A stretch of 64,000 nucleotides of DNA from NCBI RefSeq assembly GCF_000783395.1, contig NZ_JSFK01000006.1, positions 180,354-244,353 on the forward strand, written 5' to 3'. The notes beneath the pieces are model-generated. The model did no database searches, was not told the origin of the DNA, and saw only the letters and a program-made list of their open reading frames with translations. The stretch is from Pseudomonas chlororaphis. GTDB lineage: Bacteria; Pseudomonadota; Gammaproteobacteria; Pseudomonadales; Pseudomonadaceae. The position numbers were made by a program, and so were the translations under genes. Shown here one piece after another: positions 46,501 through 55,134 of this stretch. Each line of letters starts with the position of its first letter. Position 1 is the first letter of the stretch.

Positions 46501-47922
46501 TGGACGTTCGATGAAGCGCTGATCGAAGTGATCCGCGCGCGCCTCGGTGCCTTCGGACCGCTGCCGTTATCCGCGATTGCCGAACCGCTCGCGCTGCCGA
46601 CCACTGAAGTCCATCAAGCCCTCGCGCAACTGGAGCGCGAAGGTTATGTGCTGCGCGGTCAGTTCACACCCAAGGTCAACGTTGAAGAATGGTGCGAACG
46701 GCATCTGCTCGCGCGCATTCATCGCTACACGGTCAAGCGCCTGCGCCGGGAAATCGAACCGGTAGCGCTGCAGGATTTCATGCGGTTTCTGTTCGACTGG
46801 CAGCATCTCTCGCCTTCTACTCGCGGTCAGGGTAGAGCCGTGTTGCCGGCGATTATCGGCCAGTTCGAAGGCTACGCGGCGGCGGCTTCGGCGTGGGACA
46901 GCGATATCCTCCCGGCGCGATTAAAAGACTATTCGCCAAGTTGGCTGGATGAGCTGTGTCGCCACGGCAAACTGGTGTGGACGCGCCTCAGTGCCCGGCA
47001 AAAAATCAGCGCTACGGCGTTGCGCAGCACGCCTATCGTGCTGCTGCCGCGCAGTCAGGTCGGCCTGTGGAGTGCGCTGGCCGAACAGACGCCGGTGAGC
47101 GAACTTTCGCCGAAAACCCAGAAGGTTTTTGAAGCCTTGAGTCAGCACGGCGCGCTGTTTTTCGATGAGCTGATTCATGAAGCGCACCTGCTACGCACTG
47201 AGCTGGAAATCGCCTTGCAGGAGCTGGTCGGCGCCGGTCTGGTGAACGCCGACAGCTTCGCCGGCCTGCGCGCGCTGATCACCCCGGCGAGCAAGCGCCA
47301 GCAGCGCAGCAGTCGTCGCGGGCGCGGGGCGTTTATCGGTGGGATGGATGATGCCGGGCGCTGGGCCTTGCTGCGGCGCGGGGCGGCTGTGGATAACAAC
47401 GAGACGCTGGAGCATGTCGCCATGACGTTATTACGCCGCTATGGCGTGGTGTTCTGGAGATTGCTGGAACGCGAAGCGGACTGGTTGCCGAGTTGGCGTG
47501 AATTGCTGCGTACTTTTCATCGGCTGGAAGCGCGTGGAGAGATTCGTGGCGGGCGGTTTGTCAGTGGTTTGGCGGGGGAACAGTTTGCGCTGCCCGAGGC
47601 GATTCCATTGTTGCGCGAGGTACGTCGGCGGCCGCATGACGGCAGTCTGGTGGCGGTGTGTGGGGTTGATCCGCTGAACCTGGCCGGGACGTTATTGCCG
47701 GGGGTGAAGGTACCGGCGCTGGTGAGTAATCGGCTGGTGTATCGCGATGGGGCCAGCATTCACACCACAAATCCCGTCGTTAAGTCCGCGATTCCTGCGG
47801 CACCTCACTCGCCACCACCTCTCCCTCCTGCTGCCGTTTGGGCAACAAAACCTGCTGTGGATAAGTCTGCGCGAAATGCACGGTCGCGGTGTTATCCACA
47901 AGCTTCTTCAAGCGCTGGTTGA
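43564..47922 (+). CDS. lhr: Lhr-family DEAD/DEAH helicase with an altered tail
   Basis: A 1452-residue large helicase of DNA repair. Walker A AAPTGSGKTLTAF near residue 55, DEIH box near 178, and helicase C motif (GIDIGEVDLVCQIAS, QRVGRSGHQ) near 345-375; WH and Lhr C-terminal domains follow (GIRSAYLHRDAVSRTL). Family C-termini usually continue after LVYRDG with a hydrophobic strand; here SIHTTNPVVKSAIPAAP... is unlike that, and the last 143 bases are antisense to the convergent channel gene. So the natural end was probably lost or shifted near 47755. The start ATG has only weak SD. Confidence 0.93.
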   Translation: MNLPIPTDAALAGFHSAVSAWFSKTFPTVTAAQARAWPLIRQRRSTLIAAPTGSGKTLTAFLAVLDDLVHRGLENPEGLPDETLVVYVSPLKALSNDIRINLQNPLAGITEQLRQMNLAEVHITTAVRTGDTPQKERAAMRKTAPHILVTTPESLYVLLGSESGRKMLGTTRTVIIDEIHAMAAGKRGSHLALSLERLQALCSEPLTRIGLSATQKPVEAVAQFLVGHERPCEIIDIGHARPRDLGIEVPPVPLSAVMANDVWELVYDRLAELAREHRTTLIFVNTRRLAERLSRHLSERLGKHAVAAHHGSLAKEFRLDAEQRLKRGELQVLIATASLELGIDIGEVDLVCQIASPRSIAGFLQRVGRSGHQVGGTPKGRLFATTRDDLIECTALLDCVRRGELDTLHIPEAPLDVLAQQIIAEVSCQEWPEDALLSMFRQASPYRDLDERHYQALLSMLAEGYNGRQGIRSAYLHRDAVSRTLRGRRGAQLTAVTSGGTIPDNADYSVMLEPQGLNIGSVNEDFAVESIAGDVFQLGNTSYRILRVETGKVRVEDAHGQPPTIPFWLGEAPGRSDELSFAVARLQAQLDELLGASPGNLQPALDWLTHTLGLNLASAEQLVEYLARARQTLGALPSQDTLLMERFFDESGGTQLIIHSPFGSRINRAWGLALRKRFCRTFNFELQAAASEDAIVLSLSTSHSFELDEIWRYLHSNSAEHILIQAVLDAPLFGVRWRWNAGVALALPRFTGGRKVAPQLQRMKSEDLIASVFPDQIACLENLAGEREIPEHPLIEQTLDDCLHEAMDSEGWLNLLRRMERGEVRLISRDLPAPSPLAAEILSARPYTFLDDAPLEERRTQAVINRRWSDPQSTDDLGALDADAINAVREEAWPTPNAVDEMHEALMSLACVSEGEVQANEGWRAWLETLARSGRACRLQIDSEHGLWLARERLTCLQALYPQAKLQDELEALPGFDEAWTFDEALIEVIRARLGAFGPLPLSAIAEPLALPTTEVHQALAQLEREGYVLRGQFTPKVNVEEWCERHLLARIHRYTVKRLRREIEPVALQDFMRFLFDWQHLSPSTRGQGRAVLPAIIGQFEGYAAAASAWDSDILPARLKDYSPSWLDELCRHGKLVWTRLSARQKISATALRSTPIVLLPRSQVGLWSALAEQTPVSELSPKTQKVFEALSQHGALFFDELIHEAHLLRTELEIALQELVGAGLVNADSFAGLRALITPASKRQQRSSRRGRGAFIGGMDDAGRWALLRRGAAVDNNETLEHVAMTLLRRYGVVFWRLLEREADWLPSWRELLRTFHRLEARGEIRGGRFVSGLAGEQFALPEAIPLLREVRRRPHDGSLVAVCGVDPLNLAGTLLPGVKVPALVSNRLVYRDGASIHTTNPVVKSAIPAAPHSPPPLPPAAVWATKPAVDKSARNARSRCYPQASSSAG

Positions 47923-49873
47923 AAGCCCGGCTCACCGCATACTGCCCGCCCGACACCGTGCGGAACTGCGCGGTCAGCACCACGCCATTCAAATCCATCC
48001 TGTCCACGCCAAACACATCCAGCGGCCCTTGCAGGTTGTACTTGAGGAACGGGTCTTCGCGGATCGAATCGCCGGTTTCGCGGATCAACTCGATGGCCTT
48101 ATCCACGTCCGTGTCATAGGTGAACTGCACCGAGAAAAACGCATAAGCGAACTGCCGCGATTGGTTGGTCACAGCCTTGATCTGGCCGAACGGTACCGAG
48201 TGCACAAAGCCCTTGCCGTCACGCAGGCGCAACGTACGAATGGTCAGCCCTTCGACCGTGCCGGCATGGCCCGAATCGAGCACCACCCAGTCACCAATCG
48301 ACAGCGTGTCCTCGATGATGATGAACAGCCCGGTAATGACGTCTTGCACCAGTTGCTGCGAACCGAAACCGATGGCCAGACCGACCACACCCGCACCGGC
48401 CAGCAGCGGCGCGACGTTAATCCCAAGATTGGCCATGGTGGTGATCGCGCAAATCACCACAAGGATGATTTTGATCGCGTTGCGCAGCAACGGCAGGATG
48501 GTTTTCACCCGCGTGCTCGGTTGGCGTGCCGCGCGTTTGCTGAGCGGCGGTTTCAGCGCTTCCTGAATTGCCGTGTCGAGCACTACCCACAACAGCCATG
48601 TGACCAGGAAGATCAGGCCGATGCTGCTCAGCGCGTTGCTGATGGCTCGTCCGACCGTGCTGCTCTGGGCAAAATCGAGGAGCGATACGCCCCAGATCCG
48701 CCCGAGGATGTCGATGAAGGCAATGGCGATGACGATCCGCAGCAAGGCATGCAAGAGGCTGAGGAAACGTTCCTTGTAGGCACTGCTGCGCTGGATTGCT
48801 TCGGCCTTTCGCGACTTGAACAAGTGCTGCAGGATCGTGCTGAGAAACACCGTGCCGATCAGCAACACCGTGGTGAACAACGCGCAGCGCAGGGCCTTTT
48901 GATTGTCCTCGCCGATACCGATCAGGTTGACCGCCGAGACCAGCACCATCAGCACGATTGGCCAATACCACAGCCCGGAAAAGATCCGCAGCGACTCCTG
49001 CAACGAGGGTTGTTTCAGCCGCTGGCTCAGCGAACGATTGCGGATCAGATGCGCCACCGGGCGGCGCAGGCGAATCACCAGCAAACCAAAAATGATGGAG
49101 GCGATCAGCCCGGTGAACACCGCGATGCTGCTGGTGATATTGCCGCCCAGTTGGCGGGCGATCTGCGGGCTGGTCAGCGCATCGCTGAGAGCAGCGAGGA
49201 AGCCGATCAGGAACAGCGGACGCGGGCAGTAATTGCGGATGATCCGCGCCGCCGGACGTTTATGGCCGACGTTGAACATCACCACCACGCACAACAACAT
49301 CGAGGTGGAAAAGATACCGCTGCTGGTGGCGTAGGCCAGACACAGCGCCAGCGCGCGGCCAACCGAAGCTTGCAGGAAATGGCTGACGTAGAGGGTCAGC
49401 GGCAGGCAGATCAGCGCTGGAATGGTGTAAGGCAGCAAATATCCAATCAGATCCTGACTACGCTGACGGGTGCGCAACCAGCGACCCTCGCGCAGGCGTT
49501 TGGTCAACAGGCTGCCGAGCACGGTGAGCAGCGCGAAACTGCCGAGCCAAGTGCCGGACAAAGAGAGGAAATCCCCGGCGACGCTCCAGCCCGAGCGATT
49601 CGACGGCTGGTTGACCAGTTTGTCGACTTCATCGGCGGCGCGATCGGCGCGCAGGCGCCAGGCATCGACCAGGTGTTCGTTTAGATCGAGTTTGTCCTGG
49701 ACGTCGTCGATGCTCGAACTGATCGCGCCGAGCAGACCGCCTTGCACAATCGGTTCAGGTTTGGCCGCCTCTTCGGCGGCGGCCGGGACACCCGGCAATG
49801 CGGCGGCGTCAATTTCACTGGCGCCGAGAAACAGCAGTGCTCCCAGCAGAATAGCGATCCTGAACTTGACCAA
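47780..49873 (-). CDS. Large MscS-type mechanosensitive channel
   Basis: A 697-residue membrane protein. Signal-like LLGALLFLGASEIDA, then a periplasmic stretch, then about 10 membrane segments and a C-terminal MscS core near residues 490-610: GAGVVGLAIGFGSQQLVQDV is the pore-lining TM3 helix, and EDTLSIGDWVVLDSGHAGTVEGL is the beta domain. It should release solutes on osmotic downshock. Start TTG 49873 is proposed: AAGGGAG sits nine bases ahead and the signal follows; longer frames to 50041 run through intergenic repeats. Its stop overlaps lhr by 143 bases. Confidence 0.88.
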   Translation of the reverse strand: MVKFRIAILLGALLFLGASEIDAAALPGVPAAAEEAAKPEPIVQGGLLGAISSSIDDVQDKLDLNEHLVDAWRLRADRAADEVDKLVNQPSNRSGWSVAGDFLSLSGTWLGSFALLTVLGSLLTKRLREGRWLRTRQRSQDLIGYLLPYTIPALICLPLTLYVSHFLQASVGRALALCLAYATSSGIFSTSMLLCVVVMFNVGHKRPAARIIRNYCPRPLFLIGFLAALSDALTSPQIARQLGGNITSSIAVFTGLIASIIFGLLVIRLRRPVAHLIRNRSLSQRLKQPSLQESLRIFSGLWYWPIVLMVLVSAVNLIGIGEDNQKALRCALFTTVLLIGTVFLSTILQHLFKSRKAEAIQRSSAYKERFLSLLHALLRIVIAIAFIDILGRIWGVSLLDFAQSSTVGRAISNALSSIGLIFLVTWLLWVVLDTAIQEALKPPLSKRAARQPSTRVKTILPLLRNAIKIILVVICAITTMANLGINVAPLLAGAGVVGLAIGFGSQQLVQDVITGLFIIIEDTLSIGDWVVLDSGHAGTVEGLTIRTLRLRDGKGFVHSVPFGQIKAVTNQSRQFAYAFFSVQFTYDTDVDKAIELIRETGDSIREDPFLKYNLQGPLDVFGVDRMDLNGVVLTAQFRTVSGGQYAVSRAFNQRLKKLVDNTATVHFAQTYPQQVLLPKRQQEGEVVASEVPQESRT

Positions 49874-49967
49874 AACTCCGATCTCCCTTGGCTGAACCTG
49901 TAAGGAACTGATCGGTAATTGCACAGCAAGTTCAAGAGCCCCCTCACAGAGCATCACCGCGAACCCC

Positions 49968-50074
49968 GATCGTTCCCACCCTCTGCGTGGGAATGCAGCC
50001 AGGGACGCTCTGCGCCCCAAAAGCGGACGCGGAGCGTCCATTGAGGCGTTCCCACGCGGAGCGTGGGAACGATC
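49968..50074. repeat. Nested GTTCCCACGC-type inverted repeats
   Basis: Outer arms GATCGTTCCCAC (49968-49979) and GTGGGAACGATC (50063-50074); an inner pair around GGACGCTC (from 50003) and GAGCGTCC (to 50039). Another intergenic palindrome family (GTTCCCACGC...GCGTGGGAAC). Confidence 0.85.
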
Positions 50075-50124
50075 AACAAGTCCGGAGGCGAACTCAAATC
50101 CTGAGAACCCTGAAGATCAGCTCC

Positions 50125-50168
50125 CTTCCCCCTCGCCCCCTCTGGGGGAGAGGGTTGGGGTGAAGGGG
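50125..50168. repeat. CCCTCTCCC-type repeat
   Basis: Third copy of the family at 41263-41423, with stem CCCCCTCTGGGGG in the centre. Together with the previous element it fills the 412-base gap before the DUF72 gene. Confidence 0.75.
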
Positions 50169-50285
50169 AGTGCTGTTGATCTTCGCCTTCGACGTGACCG
50201 TCCGTAATGCCGTCGAAACTTTCCCGAACCGTGCGCAGTCATCAGAAGACAGCGGCAACACGAGGGCTTTCAACGGGAGGGCGGC

Positions 50286-51212
50286 ATGGCAACGATTCAC
50301 ATCGGTATTTCCGGCTGGCGCTACGAACCGTGGCGCGGGGACTTCTACCCAAAGGGACTGGCGCACAAACGCGAATTGCAGTTCGCTTCGCGGGCGGTCA
50401 ACAGCATCGAAATCAATGGATCGTTCTACGCCCTGCAACGGCCCGAACGTTACGCCCAGTGGTACGCCGAAACACCCGACGATTTCGTTTTCAGCGTCAA
50501 AGCCCCGCGTTTCATCACTCATATCCGCCGCTTGCGCGAGATCGAAAAACCGCTGGCGAACTTCTTCGCCTCGGGGATTCTGGAGCTCAAGGAAAAGCTC
50601 GGGCCGATCCTTTGGCAGTTCCCGCCGAATTTCAAATTCGAGCCTGAGCGCTTTGAACATTTCCTCGCGCTACTGCCCCACGACACCGAAGCCGCCGCCA
50701 CCCTCGCCCATCAACACGATTCCCACCTGCACGGCCACGCGAGCATGAAAGCCTGGCGGAAAAAACCGCTGCGCCACGCTGTGGAAATCCGCAACGACAG
50801 CTTCCTTGATCCCGATTTTGTGCGGTTATTGAAGCGCTACAACACCGCATTGGTGATCGCCGACACCGCGGACAAATGGCCGTACCGCGAAGACCTCACC
50901 AGCGACTTTGTCTACTTGCGCCTGCACGGCGCCGAAGAACTCTACGCCAGCGGTTACACCGCGCCAGCCCTCAAGCGCTGGGCCGAACGCATCGATGCCT
51001 GGCACCACGGCGAGCAACCAAAAGACGCGCACCTGATCGCCCCACGCTTGAAGCCGCGCGCGCGCAAATCCCGTGAGGTGTTCTGCTATTTCGACAACGA
51101 CATCAAAGTCCGCGCGCCGTATGACGCTCGCGAGTTGCTGCACCGTTTCGAACTGGATAAAGACCTCGCCACCACCCCCGGCGAACCTGCTGGCGAAGGA
51201 GTGTTGGCATGA
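50286..51212 (+). CDS. DUF72 family protein (YecE-like)
   Basis: A 308-residue protein of the DUF72 TIM-barrel family: [35 protein letters not shown], and [17 protein letters not shown] are the hallmark blocks. Biochemical role unknown. GGGAGGG six bases before ATG. It overlaps ybhP by ATGA, placing it at the head of a ybhP-clsB-ybhN string. Confidence 0.92.
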   Translation: MATIHIGISGWRYEPWRGDFYPKGLAHKRELQFASRAVNSIEINGSFYALQRPERYAQWYAETPDDFVFSVKAPRFITHIRRLREIEKPLANFFASGILELKEKLGPILWQFPPNFKFEPERFEHFLALLPHDTEAAATLAHQHDSHLHGHASMKAWRKKPLRHAVEIRNDSFLDPDFVRLLKRYNTALVIADTADKWPYREDLTSDFVYLRLHGAEELYASGYTAPALKRWAERIDAWHHGEQPKDAHLIAPRLKPRARKSREVFCYFDNDIKVRAPYDARELLHRFELDKDLATTPGEPAGEGVLA

Positions 51213-52006
51213 GCATTCCGGAACCGGTCGGTTTCACAGACGAAGGCTCGGTAGTTGCGCCGTCCGTGCGGACGTTCACCGTACTGACGGTCAATACCCA
51301 CAAGGGTTTCACCGCCCTCAACCGGCGCTTCATCCTGCCGGAGTTGCGCGAAGCGGTGCGCAGCGTCGCCGCCGATGTGGTGTTTCTGCAGGAAGTCCAC
51401 GGCACCCACGAACACCATCCCAAGCGCTACAGCAATTGGCCGACGATGCCGCAGTACGAATTCCTCGCCGACAGCCTCTGGCCGCAGTTCGCCTATGGGC
51501 GCAACGCGGTGTACCCGGAGGGCGACCACGGCAACGCGTTGCTGTCGAAATTCCAGATCATCCGTCACGACAACCTCGACGTGTCGATCAATGGCCACGA
51601 GAACCGCGGCTTGCTGCATTGCGTGCTACGCCTGCCGGGTGACGGCACCGAAGTGCATGCGATCTGCGTGCATCTGGGCCTGCGCGAAAGTCATCGCAAC
51701 GCGCAGTTGGACTTGCTCATGCAACGCTTGGCGGAGTTGCCCGACGACGCACCGGTGATCGTCGCTGGCGATTTCAACGACTGGCGCCAGCGCGCCGATG
51801 CGCAGCTCAAACCTTGCGGCCTGCGCGAAGTGTTCGCCGAGCACCAGGGCAAACCGGCGCGCAGTTTTCCCGCGCGCCTGCCAGCACTTCGGCTTGATCG
51901 TATTTACGTGCGCAACCTCAAGGCCAGCCAGCCGAAAGTCCTGGCGAACCGGCCCTGGTCGCACCTTTCCGACCACGTTCCTTTATCGGTAGAGATCGAA
52001 CTATGA
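51209..52006 (+). CDS. ybhP: YbhP-like endonuclease/exonuclease/phosphatase
   Basis: A 265-residue EEP-fold hydrolase: [24 protein letters not shown] (metal-binding Glu), [11 protein letters not shown] and [11 protein letters not shown] (final catalytic His/Asp). Such proteins cut phosphodiester or phosphate bonds; the partner genes suggest a phospholipid link. ATGA overlaps on both sides (DUF72 and clsB). Confidence 0.92.
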   Translation: MSIPEPVGFTDEGSVVAPSVRTFTVLTVNTHKGFTALNRRFILPELREAVRSVAADVVFLQEVHGTHEHHPKRYSNWPTMPQYEFLADSLWPQFAYGRNAVYPEGDHGNALLSKFQIIRHDNLDVSINGHENRGLLHCVLRLPGDGTEVHAICVHLGLRESHRNAQLDLLMQRLAELPDDAPVIVAGDFNDWRQRADAQLKPCGLREVFAEHQGKPARSFPARLPALRLDRIYVRNLKASQPKVLANRPWSHLSDHVPLSVEIEL

Positions 52007-53277
52007 GCAGCGCGCCGCTGGAGAAATCCGCCGTGGAACCGGTAGCCATCAACCCGCCGATACGCGAGCCCGGCCAGGTTGATGTCGAGTACCGCTGGCA
52101 GGGCAACAATCGCGTCGAGTTGCTGGAAAACGGCGAGGAATATTTCCCCCGTGTGTTCGAAGCGATGCGCGCGGCGAAGAGTGAAATCCTCCTCGAGACC
52201 TTTATCGTTTTTGAAGACAAGGTCGGTGCCGAGTTACAGGAGATTCTGATCGACGCCGCCCGGCGTGGCGTGCGCACCACGGTCAGCCTCGACGGCTTCG
52301 GTTGCGGCGAGTTGACCACCGCTTATCTCACCGCGCTGAGCGAAGCCGGTGTGCACTTGCAAATCTTCGATCCGGCACCGAAGCGCCTGGGCATTCGCAC
52401 CAACTGGTTCCGGCGTTTGCACCGCAAGATCGTGGTGGTCGACGGCCTGATCGCGTTTATTGGCGGGATCAACTTTTCCGGCGACCACCTCGCTGATTTC
52501 GGCCCTGAAGCCAAGCAGGATTATTCGGTGCAAATCCAGGGGCCGGCGGTCGCCGACATCCATCATTTCGCCCTGCTGCAAAGCGGTCGCCCCGGACGCG
52601 CACGCTTTTGGTGGCAACGTCGGCGCCAGCGCCGCGCGGAGATGGCCTTCAATGATCACGACGGTCAGGTGCGCCTGGTGTTCCGCGATAACGACCAGCA
52701 CCACTCCGATATCGAAGAGGTGTATCTGCAGGTACTGCGCCGCGCCAAACGCCGGGTCGTGATCGCCAACGCCTACTTTTTTCCCGGTTACCGTTTGCTG
52801 CGTGAGATCCGTAACGCGGCGCGGCGCGGAGTCGAGGTGCGCCTGATTCTGCAGGGGCAACCGGACATGCTGGTGGCCAAACTGGCGGCGCGCATGACCT
52901 ACGATTATTTGCTCAAAGCCGGGGTGCAGATTCACGAATATTGCCAGCGACCGCTGCACGGCAAAGTAGCGCTGGTCGACGAAGAGTGGAGCACGGTCGG
53001 CTCAAGCAATCTCGACCCGTTGAGCCTGTCGCTCAACCTGGAGGCCAACGTGCTGATCCGCGACCGCGCGTTCAATCAGCATTTGTTCGAGCGCCTCGAA
53101 GACCTCAGCCAAAACCACTGCAAAGCCATGGACCCCAGCAAGTCGCCGCGTGGGCGCATTTGGCACATGACCGTGGGTTTTCTGGTGTTCCACTTTCTGC
53201 GGCATTTTCCGGCGATGGCCGGTTGGCTGCCGGCGCACAAACCAAGGCTCAAGCCATTTCGAGGTGATCGCTCATGA
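52003..53277 (+). CDS. clsB: Cardiolipin synthase B
   Basis: A 424-residue phospholipase-D superfamily enzyme. Two HKD motifs: [16 protein letters not shown] near residue 140 and [18 protein letters not shown] near residue 317. ClsB (YbhO) makes cardiolipin and can use phosphatidylethanolamine or alcohols. No N-terminal membrane helices, as expected for ClsB against ClsA. Overlaps both neighbours by ATGA. Confidence 0.95.
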   Translation: MSSAPLEKSAVEPVAINPPIREPGQVDVEYRWQGNNRVELLENGEEYFPRVFEAMRAAKSEILLETFIVFEDKVGAELQEILIDAARRGVRTTVSLDGFGCGELTTAYLTALSEAGVHLQIFDPAPKRLGIRTNWFRRLHRKIVVVDGLIAFIGGINFSGDHLADFGPEAKQDYSVQIQGPAVADIHHFALLQSGRPGRARFWWQRRRQRRAEMAFNDHDGQVRLVFRDNDQHHSDIEEVYLQVLRRAKRRVVIANAYFFPGYRLLREIRNAARRGVEVRLILQGQPDMLVAKLAARMTYDYLLKAGVQIHEYCQRPLHGKVALVDEEWSTVGSSNLDPLSLSLNLEANVLIRDRAFNQHLFERLEDLSQNHCKAMDPSKSPRGRIWHMTVGFLVFHFLRHFPAMAGWLPAHKPRLKPFRGDRS

Positions 53278-54260
53278 GCCATTCCGAGGTGCATTCCACC
53301 CCGCATTCGACGCCAGCAGCGCACTCGAAATGGAGTCGCTGGAAACGGCCACTGACATTGCTGTTTTTCCTCGCGCTGATCGTGTTACTGACGATGTTTG
53401 CCACGCGAATCGAATGGACCGAAGTGCTGCAAACCCTTGCCGACTTCAAGGTCCGTACGCTGATCATCGCCGCCAGCCTGACGCTGCTGAGTTTTCTTGT
53501 GTACGCCAGTTTCGACCTGATCGGCCGCACATACATTCGTCAGGACCTGACCTGGAAACAGATTCTGCCGGTGGGGATCATCAGCTATGCGTTCAACTTG
53601 AATCTGAGCGCGTGGGTGGGCGGCATCGCCATGCGCTATCGGCTGTATTCGCGTCTTGGCGTGAGCAAAAGCAACATCGCCAAGATCCTCGGTTTGAGCC
53701 TGGCGACCAATTGGTTTGGCTACATGACCATTGCCGGCGTGGTGTTCAGCAGTGGATTGGTGACAATGCCACCGGGCTGGAAAATCAGCAGCAGTGCGCT
53801 GCAAGGCATCGGCGTTCTGCTGCTGTTGATCAGCGTCGGCTATCTGGCTGCTTGTCAGTTTTCCAAACGCCGCGAGTGGTCGATTCGCGGCGTGGAAATC
53901 AATCTGCCGTCATTGCGCATGGCGGTTCTGCAACTTCTGTTGGGGGCGTTGAACTGGTCGCTGATGGCGGCGGTGATTTTCACTTTGCTGCCGAGCAAAC
54001 TCGATTATCCGTTGGTGCTGGGCGTGTTGTTGATCAGTGCGATTGCCGGGGTCATTACGCATATTCCGGCCGGGCTTGGGGTGTTGGAGGCAGTGTTTGT
54101 CGCGTTGCTGCAACATGAGGCTTCGCGCGGCAGTCTGGTGGCGGGTTTGCTGGCGTATCGGGCGATTTATTTTCTGTTGCCGTTGTTGATTACGGTGGTG
54201 ATGTATCTGGTGGTTGAGGCCAAGGCGAAGGCGCTGCGAATAGAGAAGAAACCTTCCTGA
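53274..54260 (+). CDS. ybhN: YbhN-like lipid flippase/synthase membrane protein
   Basis: A 328-residue integral membrane protein with about eight spans of the UPF0104/LPG-synthase-TM family (LTLLFFLALIVLLTMFA; AFNLNLSAWVGGIAMRYRLYSRLG is the family's conserved loop; IPAGLGVLEAVF near the end). In E. coli it accompanies YbhP and ClsB. Substrate transport of phospholipid is possible but unproven. Confidence 0.9.
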   Translation: MSHSEVHSTPHSTPAAHSKWSRWKRPLTLLFFLALIVLLTMFATRIEWTEVLQTLADFKVRTLIIAASLTLLSFLVYASFDLIGRTYIRQDLTWKQILPVGIISYAFNLNLSAWVGGIAMRYRLYSRLGVSKSNIAKILGLSLATNWFGYMTIAGVVFSSGLVTMPPGWKISSSALQGIGVLLLLISVGYLAACQFSKRREWSIRGVEINLPSLRMAVLQLLLGALNWSLMAAVIFTLLPSKLDYPLVLGVLLISAIAGVITHIPAGLGVLEAVFVALLQHEASRGSLVAGLLAYRAIYFLLPLLITVVMYLVVEAKAKALRIEKKPS

Positions 54261-54282
54261 GAGGCGTGCTGAGGCTGATGCC

Positions 54283-54354
54283 CTCTTCGCGAGCAGGCTC
54301 GCTCCCACAGGTTGAATGCATTCCAAATGTGGGAGCGAGCCTGCTCGCGAAGGC
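54283..54354. repeat. REPIN, type A pair
   Basis: Two inverted type A units (54283-54310 and 54326-54354) between the convergent ybhN and hydrolase genes. Confidence 0.9.
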
Positions 54355-54375
54355 GTCCGAAAGAACACGAAAAGA

Positions 54376-55134
54376 TCAAGCCGATTGAATAATGCTCAAC
54401 CGTTCACCCACGACCATTTCGGTAATCCAGTCCACCAGAATCGAGGTGTACGCCTGCTGCGACACCGGTTCGCTCAACGCGTGATCGGCACCGTCGATAA
54501 TCCGGTGCGTCAGTGAATGCGTCTGCTGGCAGGCCGCGCGGTAACTCATGATCGCCGCATGGGGCACGTAGTCATCGGTTTCAGACTCCACCAGCAACAC
54601 ATCGCCAGTAAATTGCGAACAGGCATGCAGTGCCCGATTGGTGTCCGCGCGCACCAGCGTGCTGCGGTAATCACGCAGATCAGCCTTGTCCAGTTCACGC
54701 TTGGGCGTGTGCCATTGCTCGTCGCGATACAGCGCCGGCACCCGCAAAGCCAGCCAGCGCACAGGGCGCAACGAGGTGAGGATCGCCGCCAGGTAACCGC
54801 CATAACTGGTGCCGACCACGGCGATCGCCGAGGTGTCGAGCGCCGGATGCGCGAGCAAGCGGTCATAAGCCGCCAATAAATCGCGCAAATTGTCTTCGCG
54901 CGTTACACGGGTCAGCGGGATCCCGGTGCCGCCGGTGTGCCCGCGCAAGTCGAAGGTCAGGCACACGCAACCGAGACCGGCAATGCCTTTGGCGCGCTCG
55001 AGGTCGCGCTCCTGACTACCGCCCCAACCGTGGACAAATAACACCCCCGGGACTTTCGATTTGGGACTGAGAAAGGTCCCGCTCATCTGCTCATCATCAA
55101 TGTCGATTTGAATGCTTTCGCTTCTAGCCGTCAT
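54376..55134 (-). CDS. Alpha/beta hydrolase
   Basis: A 252-residue serine hydrolase. Oxyanion loop VHGWGGSQ, nucleophile elbow GTSYGGYLA, Asp in VESETDDYVPH, and His in GADHALS, so the triad is complete. The dienelactone-hydrolase/acylpeptidase-like architecture suggests small ester or peptide substrates; none can be named. Its start lies inside the 3' end of the DUF3182 gene (11-base overlap), so they form an operon. Confidence 0.85.
   Translation of the reverse strand: MTARSESIQIDIDDEQMSGTFLSPKSKVPGVLFVHGWGGSQERDLERAKGIAGLGCVCLTFDLRGHTGGTGIPLTRVTREDNLRDLLAAYDRLLAHPALDTSAIAVVGTSYGGYLAAILTSLRPVRWLALRVPALYRDEQWHTPKRELDKADLRDYRSTLVRADTNRALHACSQFTGDVLLVESETDDYVPHAAIMSYRAACQQTHSLTHRIIDGADHALSEPVSQQAYTSILVDWITEMVVGERLSIIQSA

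Noticed and set aside
47747..49684. A 645-codon plus-strand frame opposite the MscS-type gene
   Set aside because: Antisense to a motif-bearing gene, very rich in Gln/Arg/His; no family signal.
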